Shown here piece after piece: positions 17,129 to 26,217 of a DNA stretch of 64,000 nucleotides. The stretch is from contig OZ246966.1 in assembly GCA_965232405.1 (NCBI GenBank), positions 434,001-498,000 on the forward strand. The letters run 5' to 3'. Origin of the DNA: RCIO01 sp965232405 (lineage in GTDB: Bacteria > Pseudomonadota > Alphaproteobacteria > Rhizobiales > Rhizobiaceae). The position numbers were made by a program, and so were the translations under genes. Position 1 is the stretch's first letter. Every line of letters starts with the position of its first letter. The notes under the pieces were generated by a model. The model was not told the origin of the DNA, searched no databases, and saw only the letters and a program-made list of their open reading frames with translations.

Positions 17129-17285
17129 AATCGACTTTTTCTTTTGATATCAGTAGGTTGCCGTGATCTGTTACAATGCGTCGGCGATTGGAATCGCTCC
17201 GGCGAGTCGGATGGTGGTGGTTTCGAGAACCGGAGGCACAGAAAACGCAATGAGGCGGCCGGCGGAGTAGGTTCCAGGCCCGGCG

Positions 17286-18773
17286 CTAGTTCATCCGGAC
17301 CGTTTCAAACCGCAACTCGCCGGTCCGCGATGACAGCATCAGAAGTGCGTTCTTGCGGCCCTGACCCTTCAGAGCGGCGATGCGGTCCATCGCTTCCTTG
17401 GGATCGGACACCGCCTCCTGCGCAATCTCTGTGATCACGTCACCAGCCACGATGCCCTTGTCGGCTGCGGCCGAATTGGGATCGACCTCGGTCACCACGA
17501 CACCGTTGACCTCGTCGGAAATCTCGAACTGGGCCCGCGTCTCGTCGTTGAGTTCGGCAATCGTCATGCCCAGCACGGTCGCCGTCGCAACGACGGTTTC
17601 GTCCGGTTCCTCGCCCGACGCGTCGGCAACGGCCTCGCCGTCCTCAAGCCGGCCGAGCGTGACAGTTACGGTCTGCTCCTCGCCCTTGCGCATGATGACG
17701 ACCTCGACTTCCTTGCCGACAGTCGTGTCGGCAACGATGCGCGGCAGATCGCGCATATTGTCAATCGTCTTGCCGTCAAAGCTGATAACGACATCACCAG
17801 CCTGCAGCGAGCCGTCATCCACCGGACCGTCCTTGATAATGCCGGCAATCAGCGCGCCCATGGCGCGGTCCATGCCAAGGCTCTCGGCGATGTCGTCCGT
17901 TACCGGCTGGATCCGCACGCCCAGCCAGCCACGACGGGTCTCGCCAAACTCGCGCAACTGGTCGATCACGCTGACAGCCAGTTCCGACGGAATGGCGAAG
18001 CCGATGCCGATCGACCCACCCGACGGCGAGATGATCGCCGTGTTGATGCCGATCACCTCGCCATCCATGTTGAACAGCGGACCGCCGGAGTTGCCCCGGT
18101 TGATCGCCGCATCCGTCTGGATGAAGTCGTCATAGGGGCCTGAATTGATGTTGCGGTCGCGCGCCGACACGATGCCGACAGTCACCGTGCCGCCCAGTCC
18201 GAACGGGTTGCCGATCGCCATCACCCAGTCGCCGATGCGGATCGCGTCGGAATCGCCGAACGGCACCGCCTGCAGCTTGCGCGCGGTGGGATCGACCTTG
18301 AGCACCGCGATGTCTGTCTTTGTGTCGACGCCGATCAGTTCCGCCTTCAGCTTCGAGCCGTCGGAGAAATTCGCCTCGATCTCGTCAGCGTCGGCAATGA
18401 CGTGATTGTTGGTGATGATGATGCCTTCCTCGGCATCGATCACAAAACCCGAGCCCAGCGAGTTTACCCGGCGCGGGCCCTGATTGTTGGGCCTGCCGCG
18501 ATCGTTGAAGAAGTCATCGAAGAAATCCTGGAATGGCGAACCTTCGGGGACCTCGGGCGGCGTCACATTGGGCTGTCTGCCCGCTACATTCTGCGACGTC
18601 GAAATATTGACCACTGCATCAAGCAGCCCCTCGGCCAGATCGGCCACCGAAGCGGGGCCGTAGGGCCTGAAGCTCTCCTGTGCCAGTGCCGCCGGCGCGG
18701 AACCCAGTATTGCGGCGGTTGCCACGGCAATGAAGAGCCGGCGTGCCGGAACAGAGATAAAGCTGGACAGCAT
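17286..18773 (-). CDS. degP: Periplasmic serine protease DegP/HtrA-type (Do family)
   Basis: A 495-residue protein with a signal peptide (RRLFIAVATAAILGSAPAALAQ). The trypsin-like domain has His124 in ITNNHVIAD, Asp154 in TKTDIAVLKV and Ser229 in RGNSGGPLF. Two PDZ domains follow: one at RRGWLGVRIQPVTDDIAESLG, one C-terminal at VNGVVVTEVDPNSAAADKG. It degrades or refolds damaged envelope proteins. It is the last gene of the run folA-hflK-hflC-DUF2065-degP, so it sits with other membrane quality-control genes. The gap to the acetyltransferase gene (17129-17285) shows no gene. Confidence 0.95.
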   Translation of the reverse strand: MLSSFISVPARRLFIAVATAAILGSAPAALAQESFRPYGPASVADLAEGLLDAVVNISTSQNVAGRQPNVTPPEVPEGSPFQDFFDDFFNDRGRPNNQGPRRVNSLGSGFVIDAEEGIIITNNHVIADADEIEANFSDGSKLKAELIGVDTKTDIAVLKVDPTARKLQAVPFGDSDAIRIGDWVMAIGNPFGLGGTVTVGIVSARDRNINSGPYDDFIQTDAAINRGNSGGPLFNMDGEVIGINTAIISPSGGSIGIGFAIPSELAVSVIDQLREFGETRRGWLGVRIQPVTDDIAESLGMDRAMGALIAGIIKDGPVDDGSLQAGDVVISFDGKTIDNMRDLPRIVADTTVGKEVEVVIMRKGEEQTVTVTLGRLEDGEAVADASGEEPDETVVATATVLGMTIAELNDETRAQFEISDEVNGVVVTEVDPNSAAADKGIVAGDVITEIAQEAVSDPKEAMDRIAALKGQGRKNALLMLSSRTGELRFETVRMN

Positions 18774-18885
18774 TGAATGCGCTCCCGAAGTCCATGCGAG
18801 TCGGCGCCCACGCCCGACCAGCGCATGATCGCAAGAATTAGGGCGTGTTTGCGGCCCTGCACAGCGCGCAGCGATAAATCATGTG

Positions 18886-19071
18886 TTATCCGCGCACCAA
18901 CCACACAATGCCGACACCGGCGGCGATCGCAATCAGCCCGCCGGTCCGCAATGTGCTTTCGGGTATCTTGATGACATCCTCCGCCAGCCGTTTGGCCAGC
19001 GAAGGCATGCCGCCATAGACGAGCCCCTCAAGAACAAGGACCAGTCCCAGCGCTGCGAGAAAATCGCTCAC
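18886..19071 (-). CDS. DUF2065 small membrane protein
   Basis: A 61-residue protein with two hydrophobic segments: FLAALGLVLVLEGLVYGG at the N-terminus and GGLIAIAAGVGIVWLVRG at the end. A loop with PSLAKRLAEDVIKIPESTLRT lies between them. This is the DUF2065 (YjeT-like) family, commonly encoded directly after hflC. Its function is unknown. It lies 10 bases downstream of hflC and probably belongs to the hflKC operon. Confidence 0.85.
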   Translation of the reverse strand: MSDFLAALGLVLVLEGLVYGGMPSLAKRLAEDVIKIPESTLRTGGLIAIAAGVGIVWLVRG

Positions 19072-19081
19072 TCAGCGTAGT

Positions 19082-20014
19082 CTAGTCGGTCGCGCCGGTC
19101 ACACCGCCGGCCCCGTCACCCGCAGTAGATGGCCGTTGACCGGTCTGCGATCCGAAGAACCGGAAGAAGTCGGAATTCGGAGACAGAAGCATCGTCGTGC
19201 CATCGGGATCGAGCGCCTGCGTGTAAGCCGCCATCGACCGGTAGAAGTCGAAGAAGTCGGGATCGCGCGAGAACGCATCGGCGAAGATCGCATTGCGTTC
19301 GCCTTCGCCCTCGCCTCGCAGGATTTCCGATTCACGCTGCGCGTCAGCGATGATCTCCACCACTTCGCGGTCGGCGCGGGCGCGGATGCGCTGTGCCGCC
19401 TCGCGGCCGCGGGCGCGCAGCCTTTCGGCCTCTGCCAGACGTTCCGCCTTCATGCGGTCGTAGGTCTGTTGCGAAACCTCGTCGGTCAGGTCGGTACGAC
19501 GGATACGCACATCGGCAATGTCCAGCCCCAGCGAGTTGGCGGGCAGGCGCAATTCATCGCGCACCTCCCGCATCATCGAGGTGCGTTCATCCGACAGCGC
19601 CGCCTCGAATCCGCGCAGACCGTAGACCCGGCGCAGGGCCGCATCGAGACGGGTGCGAAGACGCTGCTCGGCAAGCGGCACGCTGCCTGAAACCGTCTGA
19701 CGGAATACCCGCGGATCGGAAATGCGATAGGCGACGAATGCGTCGACCTCATAGAACTTGCCGCCCGAAACCTGGACGCGGATATCGTCGAGATCGAAAC
19801 GCAGCACACGGTCCTCGAGGATCTGCACATTGTCGGCCTCGATGAAGCCGAAAGGCAGCTTGAAGTAGAGGCCCGGTTCGGTCTCGACCTTCACGATCTC
19901 GCCGAAGCGCAGAACGATGGCCTGTTCGCGCTCATTGACAACGAAGATCGACGAATAGCCGAGGAACAGCAGGATTGCGGCGATGACCGCGATGATTGGA
20001 AGACGATTGCTCAT
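19082..20014 (-). CDS. hflC: HflC, modulator of FtsH protease
   Basis: A 310-residue SPFH/stomatin-family protein. One N-terminal membrane anchor (IIAVIAAILLFLGYSSIFVVN) precedes the band-7 domain with EREQAIVLRFGEIVKVETEPGLYFKLPF. A long Ala/Arg/Glu-rich helix follows (MKAERLAEAERLRARGREAAQRI) and the tail is Gly-rich. With HflK it forms a large periplasmic-facing assembly around FtsH that limits degradation of membrane proteins. The ATG overlaps the hflK stop in a TGATG junction. Confidence 0.95.
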   Translation of the reverse strand: MSNRLPIIAVIAAILLFLGYSSIFVVNEREQAIVLRFGEIVKVETEPGLYFKLPFGFIEADNVQILEDRVLRFDLDDIRVQVSGGKFYEVDAFVAYRISDPRVFRQTVSGSVPLAEQRLRTRLDAALRRVYGLRGFEAALSDERTSMMREVRDELRLPANSLGLDIADVRIRRTDLTDEVSQQTYDRMKAERLAEAERLRARGREAAQRIRARADREVVEIIADAQRESEILRGEGEGERNAIFADAFSRDPDFFDFYRSMAAYTQALDPDGTTMLLSPNSDFFRFFGSQTGQRPSTAGDGAGGVTGATD

Positions 20015-21114
20015 CAGTTGCCTCCCTGCGCGGAGCGCTTGTTGAGTTCAGGCAATGGCAGGTAGGGCACAACCCCGGAGCCGTTCTCGTCCACGATCAC
20101 CTTGTTGGAACCTTTCAGCACGTTTTCCATCGTCTCCAGGAACAGGCGGCGGCGGGTGACGTCCGGCGCCTTCGCATATTCGTCATAGACGGAGATGAAG
20201 CGTTGCGCCTCACCCTGTGCCTCCAGCACAACCCGGTTCTTGTAGGCTGCCGCCTCTTCGCGGATCTGCGCAGCTTCACCGCGCGCCTGGCCAAGTTGCT
20301 GGTTTGAATACTGGTTGGCTTCTTCCACGAAGCGATCTTCGTCCTGCTCCGCGCGCTGCACTTCGTCGAACGCGTCGGCCACTTCGCGCGGCGGTGCAGC
20401 GTCCTCGATCGAGATCGCATTGACTGCGAGCCCCGTGCCGTATTCTTCCAGAGTGCCTTGCACGATTGTGCGCACTTCCTCGGCGATGCCCTGGCGGTCG
20501 TCGCGGAAGATGTCCTGCGCCGGACGGCGGCCCACCACTTCACGCACCGCGCTCTCTGCAACTTGGCGAACCATCTCGTCCGGGCTGGCCACATTGAACA
20601 GATATGCGCCCGGATCGGCGACCTGATAGGCGACGGAGAATTTCACGTCGACGATGTTCTGGTCGCCTGAAAGCATCAGGCCCGACGACGTGTTGCCGCG
20701 CACTTCGCCGATGTCGATCAGTTTTTCGGCCACATTGGCCGTTTCGACCGTTTCGATCGGCCACCAGTGGAAATGAAGTCCCGGTTCCGAAACCTCGTCC
20801 TTCGGCTTGCCGAACCGCAATTCGACGGCCAGTTCGTCAGGCTGGACGGTGTAGATCGCCTGGAACAGCCACACGGCGACAAGCGCAACCGCGATCAGCA
20901 CAAACAGCATCGGGCTGGCCCCGCCGCCGCCCGGCAGCGCCTGCCGCAGCCGGTCCTGTCCCCGCCGGATGATGTCTTCAAGGTCAGGGGGTGTTCCCTG
21001 CGGGCCGCGGCCACCGGGCCTCTGGCCCCACGGACCGCCATTGCCGCCGCCACTGCCATTGTTTCCGCCACCGCCGCCCCAAGGGCCGCCGCCGGTCTGA
21101 TTGCTCCAGGGCAT
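20014..21114 (-). CDS. hflK: HflK, modulator of FtsH protease
   Basis: A 366-residue partner of HflC. The N-terminal 60 residues are very Gly/Asn/Pro-rich (MPWSNQTGGGPWGGGGGNN). A membrane segment (MLFVLIAVALVAVWLFQAIY) and the band-7 domain starting YTVQPDELAVELRFGK follow. The helix EEANQYSNQQLGQARGEAAQI is typical of HflK. The start is set by the conserved MPWSNQTGG beginning; the open frame upstream is not conserved in style. It is transcribed ahead of hflC and downstream of folA. Confidence 0.95.
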   Translation of the reverse strand: MPWSNQTGGGPWGGGGGNNGSGGGNGGPWGQRPGGRGPQGTPPDLEDIIRRGQDRLRQALPGGGGASPMLFVLIAVALVAVWLFQAIYTVQPDELAVELRFGKPKDEVSEPGLHFHWWPIETVETANVAEKLIDIGEVRGNTSSGLMLSGDQNIVDVKFSVAYQVADPGAYLFNVASPDEMVRQVAESAVREVVGRRPAQDIFRDDRQGIAEEVRTIVQGTLEEYGTGLAVNAISIEDAAPPREVADAFDEVQRAEQDEDRFVEEANQYSNQQLGQARGEAAQIREEAAAYKNRVVLEAQGEAQRFISVYDEYAKAPDVTRRRLFLETMENVLKGSNKVIVDENGSGVVPYLPLPELNKRSAQGGN

Positions 21115-21261
21115 TGATTTCCTCTTCGTTTGTCCGGCGCTGTTTCCGCAAGCCGGAACCGCCCGATTTTGTTCGTTATAGGTACCGGCCGTTCCGCTTT
21201 CAACGCGGCGGCTTGGCGCTCGCCCTTCCCGAAAGCAGCCTGCGCCGCCTGTCACTGGCCG

Positions 21262-21759
21262 TCATGGCACGGACCGGTGGCGCTCGTAAACCGTATAGCG
21301 CGTGGCAAAATCGTCCTTTTCGCCGGCCGGAACGCGCTCTTCCATTGTCTTTTTCCAGATGGCGGGATCGATTTCGGGAAAGTGCGTATCGCCCTGCGCC
21401 TGCGTTTCGACATGAGTGACGTGAAGTCGGTCGGCGCGCGCCATTCCCTGCGCATAAATTTCGCCGCCGCCGATGATACTCACATCGCTATCGCCGGCGG
21501 CATCCAGCGCCGCATCGAGCGATCCGAATATCTCCGCTCCGTCCGCCGCATAGGCACTATTGCGCGTAACCACCATGTTGCGGCGGCCGGGCAATGGCCG
21601 CCGGGGCATGCTTTCCCAGGTCTTGCGGCCCATGATGATCGGCTTGTCCATTGTCAGCGCCTTGAAGCGCTTCATATCGGTGGAAAGCCGCCATGGCAGG
21701 TCGTTGTCGCGCCCGATCACGCCATTCTGAGCAATAGCGACGATAATGCTGACGGTCAT
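21262..21759 (-). CDS. folA: Dihydrofolate reductase
   Basis: A 165-residue DHFR. Family marks are IVAIAQNGVIGRDNDLPWRL (residues about 5-24, substrate and Met20-like loop), MKRFKALTMDKPIIMGRKTWESMP and the NADPH-binding stretch DVSIIGGGEIYAQGM. It reduces dihydrofolate to tetrahydrofolate, regenerating the cofactor used by thymidylate synthase encoded nearby at 22894-23787. The linkage thyA...folA is functional; a DUF4424 gene separates the two here. Confidence 0.95.
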   Translation of the reverse strand: MTVSIIVAIAQNGVIGRDNDLPWRLSTDMKRFKALTMDKPIIMGRKTWESMPRRPLPGRRNMVVTRNSAYAADGAEIFGSLDAALDAAGDSDVSIIGGGEIYAQGMARADRLHVTHVETQAQGDTHFPEIDPAIWKKTMEERVPAGEKDDFATRYTVYERHRSVP

Positions 21760-21797
21760 TCGGTCTCCGGCTTCCTCGGGTCTGAAAGCTGCGATCT

Positions 21798-22793
21798 CTA
21801 CTCGAAACGGTTCAGGATGAGTATCTCGATGTCGCGTTCGGGCACGAAATCCGAATAGCGCACGCGGAATGTTGTCGGCCCGATCTTTTCCACGCCGCTA
21901 CCGCAGAAGCTGACGAGATTGGACGCCTTGCCCTTGTCGATGGTCAGCGTGAACTCGCCGATTGAATAGGCCCAGTTGGCGCCGGTCGTCAGAACATAGG
22001 AAATCCAGTTTTCCCAATAGGGCGGATAGCCGTTCGGGTCGCGCTTGGCGGCCGCAATGACAGCGCGCTCGAAACCGCTCTCGATGCAGAATTTGTCCTT
22101 CATGGCCGGATAATGCGCGCCTTGAATCTTACCGTCATGCAAGAAGGAAATGCCGGAAGTGCCGCCGACGCTCGGCTTGTAGCTGTGCCTGACATCGATT
22201 GGCCGTCCGGCCGGAAAGCTCATGCGCCACCAATAGGTCGAGCGCATGGTCCATGCTGGATGATATTCAGTCTTCCAGCCGCTGCCATCATCGTAGGAGA
22301 AGGTGCGCAGCATGCCGCGGCTCACCCAGTCCTGCCTGGTGGCTTCCGGCAGCCGCCCCGCTTCCTCACTGGCTCTGCTGTCAGCCGGATTGACGGACAG
22401 GCCGGCCGCCAGCACCTCATCGGTGACGTCGAGCCCGGCCGCAATAGCCCGTTGTTCCAGTTGCGGCTTGATGTCGGCTCCATCCGCATTCACCGAGAAG
22501 CCGAGGAAATTGTCCACGCCCGGTTCGGGCATCGCAATTTCTTCTTCCGGGTAGAAGGTGATGTCGGGCATCGGAAACGCCACGATCGATTCCACATCCT
22601 CTTCGGAGAAGTTGCGGAACCGGTAGGCGACACGAACCTCCTGCGGTGAAATGTAGAGGTCCTCGCTTTCGATGGTGACGGCGTCGGTCCGCACGAACAC
22701 CAGCCCTCCGGTCCTCAGCTCAGCCATCGTATCATTGGCGAATGCTGGCGATGCCACTGCTATCGAAGCGGCAATTGTCAGGGCACGAAGCAT
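21798..22793 (-). CDS. DUF4424 family secreted/periplasmic protein
   Basis: A 331-residue protein with a signal peptide (LRALTIAASIAVASPAFAND, cleavage after AFA). It continues with TMAELRTGGLVFVRTDAVTIESEDLYIS, VRVAYRFRN, VAFPMPDI and a C-terminal VRYSDFVPERDIEILIL. This matches the DUF4424 family of exported alphaproteobacterial proteins of unknown role. Two Cys residues (in KFCIESG and VSFCGSG) could form a disulphide. It is inserted between thyA and folA on the same strand, 38 bp from folA, and may be co-transcribed. Confidence 0.75.
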   Translation of the reverse strand: MLRALTIAASIAVASPAFANDTMAELRTGGLVFVRTDAVTIESEDLYISPQEVRVAYRFRNFSEEDVESIVAFPMPDITFYPEEEIAMPEPGVDNFLGFSVNADGADIKPQLEQRAIAAGLDVTDEVLAAGLSVNPADSRASEEAGRLPEATRQDWVSRGMLRTFSYDDGSGWKTEYHPAWTMRSTYWWRMSFPAGRPIDVRHSYKPSVGGTSGISFLHDGKIQGAHYPAMKDKFCIESGFERAVIAAAKRDPNGYPPYWENWISYVLTTGANWAYSIGEFTLTIDKGKASNLVSFCGSGVEKIGPTTFRVRYSDFVPERDIEILILNRFE

Positions 22794-22893
22794 GGAGACT
22801 GCCTCCCGTGGACGAGCGGGTCAGACCGCAGCATCCACGCGCCCTGCCCCAACGTCAATCTTCAGGCAGAACACGGCCAAAATGCGGGCAGGC

Positions 22894-23787
22894 CTAGACC
22901 GCTACATCGGCGGCGATGGCTGCATGCGGCTCGTAGCCCGTTACCTCGAAGTCCTCGATCCGGTAGTCGTCGATGCTCGCGGCCTTTCTGGTCAGCCGCA
23001 TTGTCGGCCAGGGCCGCGGCTCGCGCGAAAGCTGCTCCTTCGCCTGATCGATGTGGTTCAGGTAGAGATGCACGTCGCCGCCCATCCAAACGAATGTGCC
23101 GGGCTCCAGCCCCGCCTGCTGCGCCAGCATCAACTGCAGTGCTACCGCGCCGGCGAAGTTGAACGGCACACCAAGCAGGATGTCGGCTGAGCGCTGGAAC
23201 ATGAGGCAGGAAAGCCGTCCGTTCGCGACATGATACTGGTAGACCATGTGACAGGGCGGCAGCGCCATCTGGTCGAGTTCGGCAACGTTCCAGCCATGAA
23301 ACATCATGCGCCGGCTGGTTGGGTTGTCGCGCAACAGGCCCAGAAGATCGGTGATCTGATCGTGCTCGCGCCCGTCCGGGCCCACCCAGCGCCGCCACTG
23401 CTTACCGTAGACGGGACCAAGCTCGCCCCACCGCGCGGCGAATTCGGCATCGTCGAGCACCTTTTGCTCGAAATCCTTCTGGGAAATCTCCTCGCCTGTC
23501 GCCTTGCGGTATTTGGCAAGCGGCCAGTCGGTCCAGATGCGGACATTGTCTTGAAGCAGCGGCCGGATGTTGGTTCCGCCGGTCAGGAACCACAGCATCT
23601 CCTTCACCGCGGTCTTCCAGTAGACCCGCTTGGTGGTGAGGATCGGCACCTTGCCGTCGCTCAGGTCGAACCGCGCCATGGCGCCGAACAGCGACAGCGT
23701 TCCGACACCGGTGCGGTCCACGCGCCGGTCGCCGCTTTCCATGATGTCCTGCATCAGGTCGAGATATTGCTGCTCGGGATGTCGCAT
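22894..23787 (-). CDS. thyA: Thymidylate synthase ThyA
   Basis: A 297-residue enzyme making dTMP from dUMP with methylenetetrahydrofolate. It has DRTGVGTLSLFGAMARFDL, PILTTKRVYWKTAVKE, LWFLTGGTN, GPVYGKQWR, the catalytic Cys179 in LPPCHMVYQY, RSADILLGVPFN and GDVHLYLNH, all canonical. Slightly longer than the 264-residue E. coli protein because of the insert around WTDWPLAKYRKATGEEISQ, common in many bacteria. Confidence 0.97.
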   Translation of the reverse strand: MRHPEQQYLDLMQDIMESGDRRVDRTGVGTLSLFGAMARFDLSDGKVPILTTKRVYWKTAVKEMLWFLTGGTNIRPLLQDNVRIWTDWPLAKYRKATGEEISQKDFEQKVLDDAEFAARWGELGPVYGKQWRRWVGPDGREHDQITDLLGLLRDNPTSRRMMFHGWNVAELDQMALPPCHMVYQYHVANGRLSCLMFQRSADILLGVPFNFAGAVALQLMLAQQAGLEPGTFVWMGGDVHLYLNHIDQAKEQLSREPRPWPTMRLTRKAASIDDYRIEDFEVTGYEPHAAIAADVAV

Positions 23788-23872
23788 GTTCAGGCCGATT
23801 CGTTAGCTGGACCAGCTTAGCCCAACCGGCCGACCCGTGCATCAGATCGCTGGTTGCAGGCCGTGGATAAGC

Positions 23873-24334
23873 CTATTCTAGAACCTTCGGCCAGTTGGCG
23901 TCGCCCTTCGAGATGTTGCCCGTAATGTCGCTCTGCCACTGCGTGCGCACACCCTTGGAGTAGTTCAGGTAGAGCCGGTCGTCGACCACGCTCCACGCTT
24001 CCGGGTCGCCATGCGCGGTGTAACCCTGAGAGACCGCCCACGCGCAATATCCACCATATTGCGGCAGGTAGCGCGCCGGTTCGGCAGCAAAGATCTCGCG
24101 ATTGGCCTCACTGGAAAAGCGGTAAGTGATGCCGTCATGGTCGGCGGTGATCGCGGCATCGCCAGGCACTGCGGCTTCCTGCGTCTGATAGGCCACAACG
24201 TCATAGCCACCCGCACCCACGCCATCGACCACGCCGGTGTAGACCTCGGCTTTCATGGCCATTGCAGGCCCCGACACGGCAAACGCCATGCCGCCAGCGG
24301 CAACAAGCGCGATCATGAATTTCCTGCGTTCCAT
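23873..24334 (-). CDS. Exported YHS-domain protein
   Basis: A 153-residue protein with an N-terminal export signal (MERRKFMIALVAAGGMAFAV ending near AMA; the twin Arg followed by KF could make it a Tat substrate). The YHS-like domain spans GYDVVAYQTQEAAVPGD to RYLPQYGGYCAWAVSQGY, with the Cys and Tyr of this motif visible. YHS domains are small metal-binding modules often linked to copper or haem handling. Position downstream of thyA-like genes gives no clear functional clue. Confidence 0.8.
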   Translation of the reverse strand: MERRKFMIALVAAGGMAFAVSGPAMAMKAEVYTGVVDGVGAGGYDVVAYQTQEAAVPGDAAITADHDGITYRFSSEANREIFAAEPARYLPQYGGYCAWAVSQGYTAHGDPEAWSVVDDRLYLNYSKGVRTQWQSDITGNISKGDANWPKVLE

Positions 24335-24434
24335 AAGGCACCCCGACGTTATGACTGGTCGCTGTCGGCTTAGCATCAGAGCTGCGCAATTGCCGGACAC
24401 ACATCTACACATCGCGGTCACATGAGCGCGAGCG

Positions 24435-24746
24435 TCAGATCTCGTCGAGTTTTCCCAGATGCTTGGCAACCAGATAGTAGAAGGTAACGCGGCCCTTGGA
24501 TTTGTCGCCCGACATGGTCTGGCAGACCAGTTCCACGACCTTGTCGGCGCGTTCGGCGTCGGTATAGCCGAGCTTCTTCTCGCACCATCGCTCGCGCACA
24601 CGGTCGCGTTCGCTCTTGTCGGAACAGGCAACGAGTGACGAGTCACGATTGTGGAGCGCCACGCCCAGATATTTGACGATCCTGTCGACAATGTCGGCGT
24701 CGGCAAGCGCATCATATTTGCGCACATCGGCCAGATAGTCGGTCAT
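24435..24746 (-). CDS. DUF2853 family protein
   Basis: A 103-residue soluble protein: MTDYLADVRKYDALADADIV, RIVKYLGVALHNRDSSLVACSD, WCEKKLGYTDAERAD and RVTFYYLVAKHLGKLDEI. This pattern matches the DUF2853 family, small helical proteins of unknown function common in alphaproteobacteria. The start is the ATG before TDYLADV; the open frame upstream is not family-like. It is divergent from the tmRNA gene on the other strand. Confidence 0.8.
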   Translation of the reverse strand: MTDYLADVRKYDALADADIVDRIVKYLGVALHNRDSSLVACSDKSERDRVRERWCEKKLGYTDAERADKVVELVCQTMSGDKSKGRVTFYYLVAKHLGKLDEI

Positions 24747-24849
24747 CGCACCCCCTCGCGACCGCAACTGACGCGAGGTTAGCCCAAGATGGGCGTCCGT
24801 CAATCTCCCTGGGGTCCCCCACCCCTTCCAAAAGCTCTGCTCAATGCCT

Positions 24850-25180
24850 ATATTCAAAGGCGTCGGACTTGTTCCGACTATGGCGATAAACGGCCGATGC
24901 AATAAGCCATTCGGACCCGGGGGCGGTACCCGGCGCCTCCACCAGGAACAGCCTGTTCAGGCTGCTGCTGATGGGGGCGAAATAGGATCGACGAGGGTGT
25001 AAAGATCGGACTTTTGCCCGGCATGATACCACCGTTATCGGGTCAAACTTGTAGTTGCAAACGACAACTATGCTGAGGCACGTCTCGCTGCTTAACGCAG
25101 TGCGATAGTCTCGAATTAAGCCCTGTGGGTTAGCCCCTGCAGGCGGGGTTCGGAGGCACCTGGCAACAGAAGCCTCCACT
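24850..25180 (+). ncRNA. ssrA: tmRNA, circularly permuted two-piece form
   Basis: The gene is arranged in the permuted alphaproteobacterial order. First comes the acceptor piece with a T-arm-like stretch and 3' end cgcctccacca (24934-24944, CCA encoded). A short intervening loop follows, then the coding piece beginning ggggGCG at 24973, whose seven bases pair with cgcctcc to make the acceptor stem. The resume and tag frame starts at gca 25057 and reads ANDNYAEARLAA then TAA at 25093-25095, the known rhizobial tag. A final hairpin (ggaggc...gcctcc) marks the approximate 3' end. tmRNA rescues stalled ribosomes. Outer boundaries are approximate. Confidence 0.93.
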
Positions 25181-25334
25181 TGATTCCGCGAAACAACCCA
25201 CAATCTCCTGCCCAAACCGGTGGAAAAGGCCGACGGCGCTTCCGCATGCCGCCTCCTGCGCTATATCCGGTTTACGCAGCCCCGCTACGGCACTAAACCA
25301 GAATCGAATTGACTCGACCGAACCGCTGGCACCG

Positions 25335-25904
25335 ATGGCAGACGATCACATCCGTTACGACATTCTGGCCCAGGAAGCCCTGCGCGGGGTAATGCGCAAG
25401 GTGCTGAGCGAAGTCGCGCGCACCGGCCTGCCCGGCAACCACCATTTCTTCATCACCTTCGTCACCGACGCCCCCGGCGTGCGTATTTCGTCGCGCCTGC
25501 GCGAGCGCTATCCCGATCAGATGACCATCGTCATCCAGTACCAGTACTGGGATCTGAAGGTCACCGATGTCGGCTTTCAGATCGGGCTTTCCTTCTCCGA
25601 CGTTCCGGAATTGCTGGAAATCCCCTTCGCGGCGGTGCGCGGTTTTTACGATCCTTCGGTCAGCTTCGAGCTGGAATTCGACGTAAAACCCGACGCCGAA
25701 ACCGACGACCAGCCTGTCGTGGCGCTGCCGGGCGATGGACGCGAAGCCGTAGCCGACAACGAGGTCGTCGAGGGCGACGGCAAGAAGAAGCCGGCCCCCA
25801 GGAAATCGAAGGGCAAGAGCGCCGAAAAGGCTGACGAGGACGCCGAGGAACCTGAAGGCAAAGGCGCCCAGGTGGTCTCCCTCGATTCATTCCGCAAGAA
25901 GTAG
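25335..25904 (+). CDS. sspB: SspB, ClpXP adaptor for ssrA-tagged proteins (alphaproteobacterial type)
   Basis: A 189-residue protein. Residues 1-115 form the SspB peptide-binding domain (IRYDILAQEALRGVMRKVL, HHFFITFVTDAPGV, MTIVIQYQYWDLKV, FSDVPELLEIPF). A long acidic/basic linker follows, and the C-terminal end VSLDSFRKK is the short conserved tail that docks on ClpX. It delivers tmRNA-tagged proteins to ClpXP. It lies about 155 bp downstream of the tmRNA gene on the same strand, so tag and tag-reader are encoded side by side. Confidence 0.93.
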   Translation: MADDHIRYDILAQEALRGVMRKVLSEVARTGLPGNHHFFITFVTDAPGVRISSRLRERYPDQMTIVIQYQYWDLKVTDVGFQIGLSFSDVPELLEIPFAAVRGFYDPSVSFELEFDVKPDAETDDQPVVALPGDGREAVADNEVVEGDGKKKPAPRKSKGKSAEKADEDAEEPEGKGAQVVSLDSFRKK

Positions 25905-25922
25905 CACCGGCGTGACCGCGCC

Positions 25923-26141
25923 ATGAGTTCGGTGCGCAAACGCTCCGTCACCATCGACGGCCACCGGACATCCTATTCCATCGAGGATGCCTTTCACCAC
26001 GAGCTGGCCGCCATAGCATCCGCCCGCGGCCTGTCTGTAGCCTCCCTCATTGCCGAGATCGACGCCGCCAGAGAGCCCGGCACGAACCTGTCATCGGCGC
26101 TCAGGCTGCACGTACTCGACTATCTCAAGTCCGAAGAATAG
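25923..26141 (+). CDS. Ribbon-helix-helix domain protein
   Basis: A 72-residue protein: RKRSVTIDGHRTSYSIEDAFHHEL, then IASARGLSVASLIAEID and a tail with NLSSALRLHVLDYL. This is the RHH_4-type family frequent in alphaproteobacteria, presumed DNA-binding. It follows sspB after 18 bases on the same strand and is probably in its operon. Its targets are unknown. Confidence 0.8.
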   Translation: MSSVRKRSVTIDGHRTSYSIEDAFHHELAAIASARGLSVASLIAEIDAAREPGTNLSSALRLHVLDYLKSEE

Positions 26142-26187
26142 CGTTCGGTTTCAGCAGTTTGGGGGCAACGCTAGAATCAACGCGACA

Positions 26188-26214
26188 GGCGGTTGAATCG
26201 ATACATGAACCGCC
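26188..26214. terminator. Hairpin between convergent genes (RHH gene and AsmA-like gene)
   Basis: A perfect 7-bp inverted repeat (ggcggtt/aaccgcc) with a 13-base loop in the short gap between two convergent genes. There is no clear T-run on either side, so it is only terminator-like. Confidence 0.4.
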
Positions 26215-26217
26215 GCC

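Noticed and set aside
24841..25215. Minus-strand 124-codon frame over the tmRNA region
   Set aside because: The plus strand encodes a permuted tmRNA with acceptor stem and tag; the frame is incidental.
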